A DNA stretch of 64,000 nucleotides. It comes from Bugula neritina (Eukaryota; Bryozoa; Gymnolaemata; Cheilostomatida; Bugulidae). Of the stretch, positions 24,801 through 35,965 are shown piece after piece. The stretch's first letter is position 1. The number at the start of each line of letters is the position of its first letter. A program made the position numbers and the translations under genes. The notes beneath the pieces are model-generated. The model had not been told where the DNA came from. It saw only the letters and a program-made list of their open reading frames with translations, and did not search any database. The DNA lies in assembly GCA_964035545.1 (NCBI GenBank), contig OZ037766.1, positions 31,154,273 through 31,218,272 on the forward strand, written 5' to 3'.

Positions 24801-26617
24801 TGGGTCAAGTCCGTAGAAAATGGCAATAGCAATCCAACTCCACATATAAAGTCTGTTGAAACTGTTATGGCTTTGTTTTCCGTGATAAAGAATTCCGTGT
24901 CGTTTGGTAATTAATTTTCTATAGTTTTGCTGCTTATCATTTTTACAGAGCAACAAGCTCTTATAACACATGATGCACTACAAACACTCTTCTACTTCAA
25001 ACTATCACTATTTTTAAGAAAATTGAAAAAAAAATCATTTCATGGTTAAAAAATTAAATTCAAATGAAAGTATGTAAATAAACAATAGTAAATACAAAAA
25101 ACACTTCATTTCATTTGTATCTAACATATTTTCATCTATTGACAAATATTTTAATAACTCATGTATACTGATTATTTTCAGACACACACAAGTCAAAACA
25201 ACTTGGTGTAGGCACAATTGCCTGTCTCAACATCTGGAGTTCTGCCTATAAGAAGGAGAAGTTGAAATTGTTTGCTAATTGTCTAGAAAAAGGAGATGCG
25301 TTGGCTATGAATGTTGATAAGTTGGTTTTTTACGGTACGAAAAAGATACAGCGCTCCCTCGGACTACCTATTCCAACGACTCCAGCTGCCGAGACTGCTA
25401 GTTCTAACCTCGTCACGAAGAGTCTACCTGCAGCCATTGAACCTATTACAAGCACTGGTTAGTACTTCAACTCCAGTGTTTTAATGTTAAGCATATGCAT
25501 AGTGGCAGCCATTGAATATTATGTTTGTGAATGTATTTTGCACGACAGCCAACTTGGACAATTTATTCTAAGTATAAATAATTACCATTATCAAGTTTAT
25601 GCAGTCAGTCTTTCAACAAACAGCTGTAGTATAAGCATAATATTGGCTAAGCACTGACACATACTTTGACACATAAACTGACACTAACTCCACATGCAAG
25701 AGCTAAACTGATACTTTTGTTGTTATAGTCATTATCATCCATTTTATCCATGATACAAAGGAGATGATTCAATCTAATTGACTATTCACTAAAAGAATCT
25801 GCGGCTTCTATCAAGGCAAATAGTTTTATTGGCATATTATGGTTTAACACTTTAAATTTGCTGTCTTGTTCGTCTTATTAATATGTTAGTTTAATATAAA
25901 GTCATTCATTAAAAGTGCGGTTCTTAAAAAATTAATATGTTGTTTTGAGGCATAATATATGCCAATCTTCTCAAACATTTAAGAAGTTAATTGGACTCAA
26001 CCTGATTCATAAATAAAATTTTAGAATAAATCGTATAAATGTTAACTTGAATTTATTTATTTTATCATTGAGGAAATTATAACTCCTCAATACTCAGATA
26101 TTATATTCATTCAAAATCTTAACAGTTGGGTATCTAAAGACAATAGTTTTGAATTAGATTGTTTTAAAAATGCATAGAAAAAGCAATTGCAGCTCAAATT
26201 TTGGTCAAAAGTTGTTAAATTCAAGTATCATCATTATTTTTATTAGAAATTGACGGCAGCTCTAGTGTTGTGTTATATTATTAATGAAACTAACATCATC
26301 TCTATATATATAGCATATAATTTTGTGATAGATACGCAAAGTTTTTTTATATCTTTCTAGTTGATATGACGAACTGGACGAAGTTTGTGTCATACAAGGG
26401 TCAATATATGCTAGGTCTTTCGGTCTACCATCTACCTTTTCCTTCTGCACTTGAATGTCTGCACATCTGCGCATCTACCAGCTGCAAACATGTAAACTAC
26501 CACTATCTTAGTAATGCTTGTGAACTTGGTCGTGTTGAAGGAACACAGTCTTTGTCGTTTATCTCAGTTGAGGGAGCCACTTACTACCGTCCCGCCACGA
26601 ATAGCGAGTTGGTATAA
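21889..26617 (+). CDS. Secreted concanavalin/LamG-like and PAN/apple domain protein, complete, 375 aa
   Basis: Exons 21889-22024, 23547-23720, 24301-24446, 24768-24906, 25182-25457, 26361-26617, phases consistent, TAA at the end. Two in-frame ATGs: the one at 21973 places the signal peptide (MVNWLRALTYILLFSIT) at the N-terminus and is the more likely start, giving 347 aa. Exons 2-5 read like a pentraxin/LamG-type lectin fold: ATICFWWKSEE, KVEFSWFDN, KWYFFCLVVN, FHIGTSW, then LGVGTIACLNIWSSAYKKE and LFANCLEKGDA, the usual last strands. A Pro/Thr/Ala-rich linker (about residues 262-290) precedes the last exon, a compact PAN/apple module (PSALECLHICASTSCKHVNY, SNACELG) with five Cys, where the family binds protein or carbohydrate. 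Specific partners are unknown. The 5' half of intron 1 lies outside the duplication that begins at 23014. Confidence 0.82.
22560..22790. repeat. AT-rich repeat with GC-rich hairpin core (element A)
   Basis: About 190 bases of TATTATA/TATATTGCATTATATCATA repeats end in a GC-rich core: CCGCCAT (22764-22770), 10-base loop with CAGGAC, ATGGCGG (22781-22787). The two arms are perfect 7-base inverted repeats. A related core occurs in the opposite orientation at 35415-35450, also inside TTATA repeats. Confidence 0.65.
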
Positions 26618-26826
26618 ACTTTTCATTCAAGCTGCATGAAATTAATAGCAATTTTCAGCACTTTGTAATTTTTTTAAAATTTTGATAAAATTAAATGATT
26701 TGGAAAATAATGTGCATGTGTTGTAAAACTTAAAAAATTTCTGTTGTGAAGTATTACTCGTTGAAGTTTTTAAATTTCTATTATTTTACTATAAATATTG
26801 GTTATAAAATGAATGCGACTTTGCTA

Positions 26827-26832
26827 AATAAA
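26827..26832 (+). promoter_or_regulatory. Poly(A) signal AATAAA of the lectin/PAN gene
   Basis: First AATAAA downstream of the TAA, about 210 nt away; conserved in copy 2 beyond the inserted element (near 42103). Confidence 0.45.
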
Positions 26833-27896
26833 TTCAGACAAAACTTTGTTTCAGATCTGTGAATTTTCTTGCAGTTTGTGATTATATAATTTTAATGTCA
26901 ATTGTTTATGTTGAAACATGGCTGTAATAAATATACTATTTATTTGCAGCTCTAAAAAGACACTTTTTTGTTTAACCTTATAATGAGCTCATATATAGAA
27001 TGCTAGTGGGTTGTCAATTACTCAAAAACTATTGAAATTTCAATATCATACTTAGCCAAGTAGCAACATAATGACATGCTCCCATACTTTGCAAAAAAGT
27101 TGATATTATGTATATTTTACGCTGTTTGAAACAAAAGTATTTTTTTATGATAAAACAAGAAAAATTAGGTCTAGAACATACAACTTATACCTGACTCAAA
27201 TATTTTATCAAAATGCGTTGCGGATCTCACAAAGGAATACCTATAATTTCATATAAATTCAATCAAGAGATGAACCAGATATGTATAAAAAAGAAGCATA
27301 TGTATATAAGCTGATAAAATTTATTGTTTTTATATACATATATACCATAGTATAATATTAAGTTAACCTTGTATAATATTCACTTGTTGGTGTCATAAGC
27401 TTATATTGTAGGACCTTAAGTCGGTTAACATTATATTGCAAAGTAAAAGCTTGGTTGTATTGACATAAATATTTCATAAAAGACAAAATTCTGATTTATC
27501 CGCCCAATAATAGCATCAGAGTTTCATCAAGTCTGTATCACAACAATATTATTCAGAAATTGGAAAGAAATGTTATTATAATTGTGTTGCTTTTATTTAC
27601 GTTCATAAATGCAAAGTGATATTGTATCTGTGCTAGCTGCGCTGTACTGAAAGAATGGGCGGAGAAAGGGGTGGGACATTGACTATTGTCTTTATAATAC
27701 ATTGTATAGGTAAATAGCAGCAATGATGAAAAACCTGTATTGAAGCTGAATAACAATAGATATTTGTGAATGATTGTTATAGTTCTATAGCTCTATATGA
27801 TAGCAAAGCTCAAATTCGTTGTATGAATCAGACAATCCAGTGCTTACTCCTTTGCATAGCAAGACAATTAATCATTTAAAAAAAGAAAGCGATGTG

Positions 27897-27946
27897 TCTC
27901 TAGTCTCTAGTCTCTAGTTTCTAGTCTCTAGTTTCTAGTTTCTAAC
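27897..27946. repeat. Heptamer repeat (TCTCTAG/TTTCTAG), about 7 units
   Basis: Expanded in copy 1 only; the matching site in copy 2 (near 43270) has a single partial unit, so the expansion followed the duplication or was lost in copy 2. Confidence 0.85.
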
Positions 27947-28451
27947 CGCTCCGCATTGCTTAGCTGGATTACCACGCCTGATTGATTGAGTAAGTAGTAG
28001 TAGTGAAACAGACAGTCAATTGACTAGGAACAGCAAGTGGGGTGTTTTGAAAGTTGACATTTTATTAGACTAGTCGTAGCAAGTGATTTATATGAAAAAA
28101 TATCTACAAGCTCAAAACCTCTTAACTGTTGTACTACACATGAGGCATTGCTAACTGGTTTACCTGGTGGCAAGTGTGCTAGAAATTAAATTGATTCAGT
28201 GAGCTTTTAAAGTTAAACAGCTGAGAGAGAAGTTTCTCATTTATACAACTGAGTATTCATTCCAGTATAACTGAACTGTGAATGGCCAGTTATCATACAG
28301 CATTGTAACATTGACTATATTTTCTGTTTAACATTAAAGCTAACTTTACTAAAGGTAGAATTTGTTTTTATTCAATTGCGATTATTCAGCAAATCTTCAT
28401 AAGTAGCTATCAGAAGCTGTAGAGGTACAATCTATTAGTATTCTACTCCTT

Positions 28452-28792
28452 GTAAAATAATTGCCACCACTGCATGGGAATCGAACCCGAGTCCTCTGGC
28501 TTGCAAGCAAATATGCTACCATTACACCACGGAGGCTACTGGGGAAACACAACACTACATCCCACCCAGTTCTCTGAACTCCACTGGCCTATCTACTACT
28601 CCTTCAGTCATCAGGCTCCCCTGGCCTCTCAACTCCCTCGGAGTACTATAATACTACACTTTACTAAAGGCCGAAATAGCTTGTAAAATAATTTCTACCA
28701 CTGGGAATCGAACCCGAGTCCTCTGGCTTGCAAGCAAGTGCGCTACCATTACACCACGGAGGCGACTGAGGAAACACAACACTACACTCCTT
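28452..28792 (-). mobile_element. tRNA-derived SINE-like element with two tRNA-like ends and 7-bp target duplication
   Basis: On the minus strand two tRNA-like modules (GCCTCCGTGGTGTAATGG, GGTTCGATTCCCA; loop TTGCAAG) flank a body of about 150 bp. The insertion is bounded by ACTCCTT at 28445-28451 and 28786-28792. Copy 2 of the duplication has the empty site with a single ACTCCTT (43740-43746). A diverged relative lies at 36595-36895. The tRNA-like ends are part of the element, not functional tRNA genes. Confidence 0.85.
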
Positions 28793-28947
28793 AAGTAACT
28801 CTTGCCAGTTAAAATCTTACTCTCCAGCTACTACACTGGAAACTGGTAGGCTGGAAACAGTTAGCATCCGTTTGAATGTTACAGCTTCTTACTGCTGGCT
28901 TATAGCTACAAACTTGTTAAAGCACTTTGTTTGTTTACGGTTTACTA

Positions 28948-28963
28948 CCCCCCCTCTCTCTCT

Positions 28964-28994
<31 letters not shown>
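28948..28994. repeat. (CT)n tract about 270 bp upstream of sulfotransferase 1
   Basis: Mixed C-run and CT dinucleotide tract. The paralogous tract at 43943-44005 is longer, showing length change since duplication. Its constant place before both start codons could make it part of a promoter, but no other core elements are visible. Confidence 0.85.
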
Positions 28995-29267
28995 AAACGA
29001 GAAACAAGTCAAAAATCTGCCTGGTGTTCAAGTGGAGCAAACCTTTGTTAGATATTGTAGACTAATACATGCACCACTATAATATTATGTCTGAGTCTAC
29101 AAAAATGGCTAACAAATGGATTTTTTGAGGCTCTAGAAGTTGATTCAATTTGATGAACCCACTTATTGCATTCTCATCAGCAGTTGATTATAATTAAAAT
29201 GAAAATGCTACTTAAACTTTTCTTTGTTTAATAGAAAAGAATGAAAGTATGAAACTATAACATCAGG

Positions 29268-32200
29268 ATGAGCAAAAGAATAACAGTGAAACGAAATGTG
29301 ACTGTAGTTGTTTTGGTGTTGACAATAACAGTTGCATTTTTTGCATTCCAGCACAAAAGAGTCGACATCATAACCTCACCTGCTACAAAAGGTATGTCAC
29401 TATTAGTAGATATATTTAATTGTAATATTCACATTATTTTTTGCTTGTGAATCTTTATCTAAAATTACTTATTTTTGGTGCATTTTGAAAATTTGTTGCA
29501 AATTTATGGAGTATCAAACAGTATATTAGCTTATTTATTCAAAGTTTTAGCCTTTTTATTTAATTTAAAAATACTAGTCTAGAGTCTTTCAAACTGAAAA
29601 ATTAGGCATAGCAAGCACTTGTTGTAACTGACATCATGTCTAGACAGCTAAAGTCAGGTAATTAGCTTCACACTCTCCTGACAACACAGCTTGATAAAGC
29701 TTTTAAACTGGTGCAGAGGTAATTCCGACAATTTTCACTTCATAGAGAGCGTTTATTTTTATTCCATTGTCACAATAATATTAGTATATTGTTAGTCTGA
29801 ACTGAACTGTATTTGAGGCATTGCTTTACGATGAACCTATTATTGAAATATGTTAAAAAGGTCTAAAGTTTAAACACAATTTAATTCGTGTTAACTATAA
29901 CAAGTGCAGTTTTGTAATTCATAATACTTACTTTCAATATAACACCTAATCAAAATTCAATCTATAAGCCAAGTATATATTATACAATTTATTTTTAGCT
30001 TAGCATAAGTTTTTATAGCAACATTATTGAAATAGTGGTTTTATTCACCAAGGTGCAGCTATTTTCCTTTAAAATGTTCAACAAATCATTATAGTGGTAG
30101 GTACTATTTCACCATAATTTATTTGCAAGACGATTATTGGTTTACATTTTAATTGCTATCAAACAAAATTACTTGCTTTCACTTCCCTATGACGCTCCAT
30201 ACTTGAGTATGGATGCCAGGTATTTGACCCTTATACACAAAAACCTATAAATAAAATTGAGGGAGTTCAAAATTTGCCTATCTGATTTATAGGAAACTTA
30301 AAAGGCCGTTCTGACAGTGTGTCAGAGGCCCGAGAAAAAGTATGCCTCAGCACTCTGGAAGTTCGTCGTAGGGAGTTGAGAGTGAAGGAGAGTGAAGCTC
30401 TACAAGAAAATGGTTGGTAGCCCGACAGAGATTTTCACTAAATTCTTGGAAGAGAACACAAATCCTGTAAATACTAATGTAACCACGCGTTTTCAGTCAC
30501 AGGGATTGGTAACAACACTCTCTTCAAATCTTGGCCCATTTTATCATAGCTTTTCTCCCTATAGAACTATCAGGCGCATTAGACTTGAAGTCGGTGTGGA
30601 GCAGACTGCTCACTTTTGTTCCCATTGAGCGTCCCTACCAGTGCTTTCTTCTATATAGACCTCTACATCAATACATTTTATTTTGCTAATTCATGCAGAC
30701 TGCGCTCACTTTTGTTCCCATTGAGTGCCCCTACCATTGATTTCGTTTAATAGATCTCTACATCAATACATTTTTTTTGCTTTATGCAGACTGCTCACTT
30801 TTGTTCCCATTGAGTGTCCCTACCATTGATTTCTTTTAATATACTCTAGAATCTAGATCAATACATTTTATTTTGTTTTATACATTAAAAAAAAAATTGC
30901 TATTATAGTAACTCGTTGATCTCTGAGGCTTGCACGATAGACCTATGAGATGCGCTGCAGGATACAAATACAGATACAGATACAAATACAAATGCCATAA
31001 ACGATTGTCAAAAATACTACAATAACAATAATTCCCTTGTTAGACCATCCAGGAATGGAGCTTATAACTTTGATGTTAATGTAGTAGATATTTATTCTCT
31101 ACTTTGATAATATTGATTTAAATGTAACAAAAATTTAACATAATATAAGTGATGAAAGGTTACTCAGCAGTTTATGCTACATGTTAGCTGACTGAAAGTG
31201 TAGCATAGAATGAGGGCTGAAAGTAAAATATATTTCAATGAATGAATCATTTCAGAAAACTGATGGCGTAAACGCTATTTATATAACTTAGTCATAGTGA
31301 ATCATACACATGAGGAAATCATGTTGATTTGTGTGCAATTTGTCATAGTCATAAAGGAAAACAGCTGCATGTTATACTTGACTAATGTGTTGTTTTTGTA
31401 ATTATAAGCAAGTTGGTTAACTTTGTTTGTTTTGATGAGAGCAAGAAATTTCACTGGCATTTCAATTAATTACAATCAATTGTCATTTTCGTTTTCATTT
31501 TCATACAATACGATTTTCACTCTAAAGCAGTTTTGGAGAAAGCACTTGAAGTTAGTGAGGAAACAGAAGTGCTTCCACCTAAAACTAAAAGCAAAGTTGA
31601 TTTCAATTCTAAAGCAGTTGATAAGAATGCTTCAAAAAGAACAGATGAAGTAGTAAATGCAGCAACAGAGCTACAAAACTCAAGCAACAACAAGAAAGGT
31701 TTACTTACCACCACACCAACTGGTGAGAGAAAGTTGCTTGACCCGAGAGTCAACGGTTGGAACTCAGCAATAGAAACTCTTGATGTCACAGAGACATTCA
31801 AGCCAGACCCTGACTTCAAGAAGGTAACTATGTGACTCAAGAATTGCATGTATGATGTAATAACCTGTAGCCTGATAGCATGCCAAATGGGAACATAGGA
31901 TAAGCAAACTAATTTGAATATGTTTAAATCCTAAAATCATGCCCTATATTTTCACTATAACTGTTATAGTTGATAACTTATATCTTCAATGCCTACCTTT
32001 CACGAGTTTTTAAAGCATTAGCAACTTTTATCAATGTAATTATTGTGGAATTAAGATACTTTTGTAATTCATTTATTTTTAAATTTTTAGATTTTAAGAT
32101 TTTAGATTTTAAATTTTAAATTTTTAAATTCTAAAAAGTTACAGTGCATTGATGACGAAATATTAAGAATTATCCTCTCTTTAGCAAAGTTGTTACTCAA

Positions 32201-35200
32201 TCATGCATGAAAGTGTGGCAAAACATTACATAATCCTGTTTCCTATAATGTTTTACAGGTTAATCAGTTTACCATTGATGAATTGGTGCCCTTCTTTCCT
32301 GATGGAGGAATACACCAAAATTCTGACAACTCCACTTTTGAAAACTGGCTGGCAATGAAGTTCCCCCCAAACTCAGTGTGGGACCAGAACTATAAGACAC
32401 CCTGCTACATTGATTACAAATCTGGTAGATTGAGAGTATGTTTAGAATTTTGTGGAAATTAATTTATTGCACAAGGCTATGAGACTATTTCCTTATTTGA
32501 ACCAAATTATTGATTGTGGATACAGCAAAGCTATTGTTTACACTACTACAATGTTTAGAGCTATTTCGTTGGTAAATTTTATGATTTAATCACATCTCTG
32601 CTAGTTAAGGGAGTTTACCATTAAGAGTTTGCTAAGCACAACATTGTGTAACCACATTGATAATGCATGTAGTGCAATGAGCCAACAATCTGTCATGACT
32701 TGGCCCCCCACCCTTATTTGATGAGAACAGGGGCCTGAAGCTATTTTAGAGCTTCCCTTTGTTATGAATTTTGAGTTTGTGTTTACCTAAAAATTTTCCT
32801 ATATAAACATTCCTAATAGCAATAATTATGAATAAACATGAATAAGCATGAATAAACATGAATAAGCATGAATAAACATGAATAAGCATGAATAAACTGA
32901 GAAGATTGGAACACATCCTTTAAGCATCATTATGGCATAACAATGCAATTGATATCTGCAGCTAAATAATGCCTTAAATATTGATCAGCAATTAAACAGC
33001 AAACAATGGTCTGTTTCAGTGTATTCCTCACATCTACATGGTTGGGTGGGCAAAGTCTGGAACTACAGACATGTGGTGGTACTGGAATAACCACCCACAA
33101 CTAGTACCTGCATCGAAGGAGACTCAGTTTCTTACACAGTTTTCATTTTGGCCGGTATGAATTCTACGGCCAGACTAACTTTGTGCTTACTTTATATTGT
33201 GTCATGTAAACTAGTGCAAATCTTCTGGTTCTATAAAGTATTTTACTGATACAATTTGTCGTAATCAACTTCTAGATGCCGCTGTGCCAACCAGTTTCTA
33301 AACACGTATCACATATAAGCAGTATTATGTGGAATGATTCAGTGTCACCATTATAGAAGTGTCCAAAAATACTATTAAATTTACAGGGCCACAAAACAAT
33401 GAAGACCTTCAACGAACTACTCTACTACTACTTTGACGAACGAACGAAGAAGTCACAAGAGAAATTTCCCGAACGCACCATGTACGACATGACAGGAACT
33501 ATTATCTATGATAATTGGCATTGGAGAATTAAACAAGGTTACATGGGTAATCCTCACATACCAACCCACACTAACTTTCACTACCTCAGGAAAACACACC
33601 CTGGTGCTCAAATTGTTGGTAAGATTTGCAACCAGTAACCGTGTATAAAATAGTAGAATACGCTGTATTTCTTTATCTTCAGTTAACTCTTAGACAGGGT
33701 ATTCATATTAAGTTCGACTTTTTAATGTTCTGGCAGTATAGACTAGGCTATAAAATCCTGAAAAAATGATTCTTGAGCAGCTCCAAGCAAGTAATCAAGC
33801 AAGTTAGCATGTTTTACAGTGTGGAGAGTTGTTCAACCTGTGTATATAAATGTTTTGGTAAACAGCTGTAAACTCAGATAGCAGCCGATTGCTAGCCCCA
33901 AGTTCCAGTATTTACCACTTTTGATGTTTTGGAAAGTGCTAATTACTGATAAATCTCTAATCTAATCTAATTAATTTCTAATATAATAAAATTTTTATTA
34001 AAATTTTTTGGCTGTAATTATATAAACATGAGTTCATTAGTAAAAATTTAATTTCATGATTACAGTTATGATGAGAAACCCTGTGACTCGTGCTTTGTCT
34101 TTCTACAACCACGGAATAGACATGAGCAAAAATCATAATGCTAACCTTCAGTTTGTTTATAAAGACATGCCCCAGTCACCTCTGGATATTCACAAGTTTT
34201 TTATAGACAGGTGAATCTACTTCTATAAGTCTATTTTATTAATATTTATGTTTTCTTGAAAATCGAAGAAGACAGAAATGTAATATAATGGCTTATAATG
34301 TGCTTCTATTTTATACCTTTCAGTATAGAGAGTGTTGAAATATGTTAGCTGATCTGTGTTATTTCATTTATTTAAAATTTTAAACTCCAGCAATAAATCC
34401 AAGCAGTTCTTTGAATTAAACTCTGCATATGAACTGTCATGAATACTTTAATTATAAAATGTTTATTTTACAAAAGCAGAGGTTTTATAATCTTTATAAA
34501 TAAATAAAAAACATAGATTTTATACTACGTTATTATACATAAAAGCAATAGAATTTGGCACTTGAAGTTAATTTGAACGATAATGTTACTTTTATACAGC
34601 ATATACCATTTCAATGAATGTGTAAAGAAGACATCTTTGAGAGCTTGTTGCCACCTATCTGGCTGGGAGTCTCAAAACTGGGGAGATCCACAATACTTTA
34701 TGACTTTGAGAATTGGAATTTACTACATCTTCTTAGAGGAAGTGTATAAAAACTACCCTCCATCCCAGGTGTGTTGTTGTTTAATCTGCTTCCTTTGTTC
34801 TCAGAAATGAGCAAAACCAGTCATTAGTCTAACATTACAATGCTAGGTTGGCCAGGCTATCACTTGGGCCAGAGGCTAAGCATATAAGCTGACTTATGTG
34901 ATAATCAGCTTTGATTGATAATGAAACCAGCAAATGATTAAAATATTTATTATTAACATATGAAAGGAAAGTTAGGTTGGCGAAAACTCTGTCAAGAGTT
35001 ATACAATCAATGCGATAACTCAATAATTAATTTAATATTGCAATTTTATTTTAATATTGAAAGCTATAGCTAAATTAAAATGCTGTGTACTAGCTGCAGA
35101 TATATTTGCATATATAGTATCAATATATTATATTTTATGTAGCAGATTGATACCTGTATTGTGTCATCAATAATTTCGCTTACAGGTGCATTTAGTGAAG

Positions 35201-35937
35201 GCTGAAGATTTTTACGGTTCCCCTTTGCCAACTCTGAATCAACTTTTTACTTTTCTAAATATTAGTACACAGTCCACAGAGCGTCTGATACAGAAGAAAG
35301 GAAGTATGATGTTATTTTATATTTCATCATATTATATTATATTTTATCATATCATATTATATTATATTCTATTATATTATATTATATTATATTATACTGG
35401 TCACCTTTGCTCACCTTTCACCGCCGTGGTCCTGCGCGGGTGGCGGGATATTTTATTATACTATATTATATTATATCACATTATATTATTTAATATAATG
35501 TTTTATAATACTATATTATATTATATTGCATTGTATTATATCATATCTCACCGTATTATATTATATTGTACTATATCGTATTATACTATATACTCTAATG
35601 TTATATAATATAATATTATATTGCATTGTATTATCTCTCATTAAACTATATTATATTATATTATATTGTGTTATATTATGCTATATTAACGTATATTATA
35701 TTATTTCATGCCATATTATTTATGTAATAATATATTATAATATTATGTGTATATTATTTTCAAGGTGCTATAATCATGAGCATAAAGAAGTACTTCAAAC
35801 CTCTGATAGAGACATACAAACTGCTGCAAAAGTTCTATGCACCCTTCAATGAAAGGCTAGTTTCAATGCTTGACGACCAAAAGTGGGCGGAGTGGGAGAA
35901 GGAAATTAACCGATTGACAGGGGAGGATAAATCTTAG
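29268..35937 (+). CDS. CHST15-like sulfotransferase 1, complete, 9 exons, 521 aa
   Basis: Exons 29268-29391, 31531-31823, 32259-32435, 33020-33154, 33387-33618, 34066-34210, 34600-34768, 35186-35303, 35765-35937; phases agree throughout. Type II membrane layout: short basic tail, one TM helix (about residues 10-27, VTVVVLVLTITVAFFAF), a stem, then a luminal catalytic domain. PAPS binding: P-loop-like GWAKSGTTD (207-215) and the 3'-phosphate site RNPVTRALSFY (324-334). Gene order of motifs and the CIPHIYMVGWAKSGTTD start match CHST15 (GalNAc 4-sulfate 6-O-sulfotransferase), a Golgi enzyme that makes chondroitin sulfate E; acceptor specificity here is inferred. Compared with copy 2, exon 2 starts 264 nt later, at an acceptor that lies inside the ancestral exon (see LINE block), removing 88 stem residues but none of the catalytic domain. 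Confidence 0.9.
30170..31005 (+). mobile_element. 5'-truncated CR1/jockey-like LINE fragment
   Basis: Reads the end of a LINE reverse transcriptase with one stop: LEYGCQVFDPYTQKP, INKIEGVQ, then RSDSVSEAREKVCLSTLEVR, matching the LEYA..VWDP......LE.VQ..A tail of CR1/jockey ORF2. About 90-bp units containing CTCACTTTTGTTCCCATTGAG follow three times (30596-30880), and the element closes with GATACAAATACA-type short repeats (about 30957-31000). It lies in a block absent from copy 2. Confidence 0.75.
32821..32896. repeat. Decamer repeat (AATAAACATG/AATAAGCATG), about 7 units
   Basis: In intron 3 of sulfotransferase 1. The copy 2 counterpart (46918-46955) has about three units. Confidence 0.9.
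35304..35760. repeat. TTATA-type AT repeat filling intron 8 of sulfotransferase 1, with GC core (element B)
   Basis: Nearly the whole intron is degenerate TATTA/TTATATTA. It is broken at about 35400-35450 by a GC-rich core (CACCGCC...CCTGCGCGGG...GGCGGGATA) that, reversed, matches the core at 22761-22795. The copy 2 intron (49594-49900) has only the AT part. Long Ile/Tyr open frames here are artefacts. Confidence 0.85.
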
Positions 35938-35965
35938 TAGTTATACATGTTTAGTAAACAGAACA

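Larger units (their letters stand above)
26833..29267. other. Intergenic region upstream of sulfotransferase 1
   Basis: Shared with copy 2 (about 42110-44336). It holds a heptamer repeat, a SINE and a CT tract described separately. No extra gene was seen. Confidence 0.5.
23014..35965. repeat. Copy 1 of a direct 12-13 kb gene-cassette duplication
   Basis: Matches 38292-50109 in the same orientation, with high identity in exons and most introns. The left edge is at the shared TGCTGTTGCTTTGTGCAACAGC (a perfect 8-base-arm hairpin); the right edge is at a shared AACAGAACA just past the sulfotransferase stop. It contains exons 2-6 of the lectin/PAN gene and the whole sulfotransferase. Features private to copy 1: about 600 bp at 23391-23990 including a lectin exon, a SINE (28452-28792), a LINE-bearing block (about 30155-31507) and a GC core at 35415. 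Confidence 0.95.

Noticed and set aside
28474-28686. 70-aa open frame with MGIEPESSG start
   Set aside because: Antisense reading of the SINE body.
28470-28770. Two tRNA genes (loop TTGCAAG, A and B box-like segments)
   Set aside because: They are the ends of an inserted element with target duplication, stems are imperfect and the paralogous site is empty.
35304-35760. Ile/Tyr-rich open frames up to 140 aa (also at 49594-49900, 51628-51905 and 59281-59685)
   Set aside because: Translations of TTATA, TAATA and CCTGTATATA repeats.
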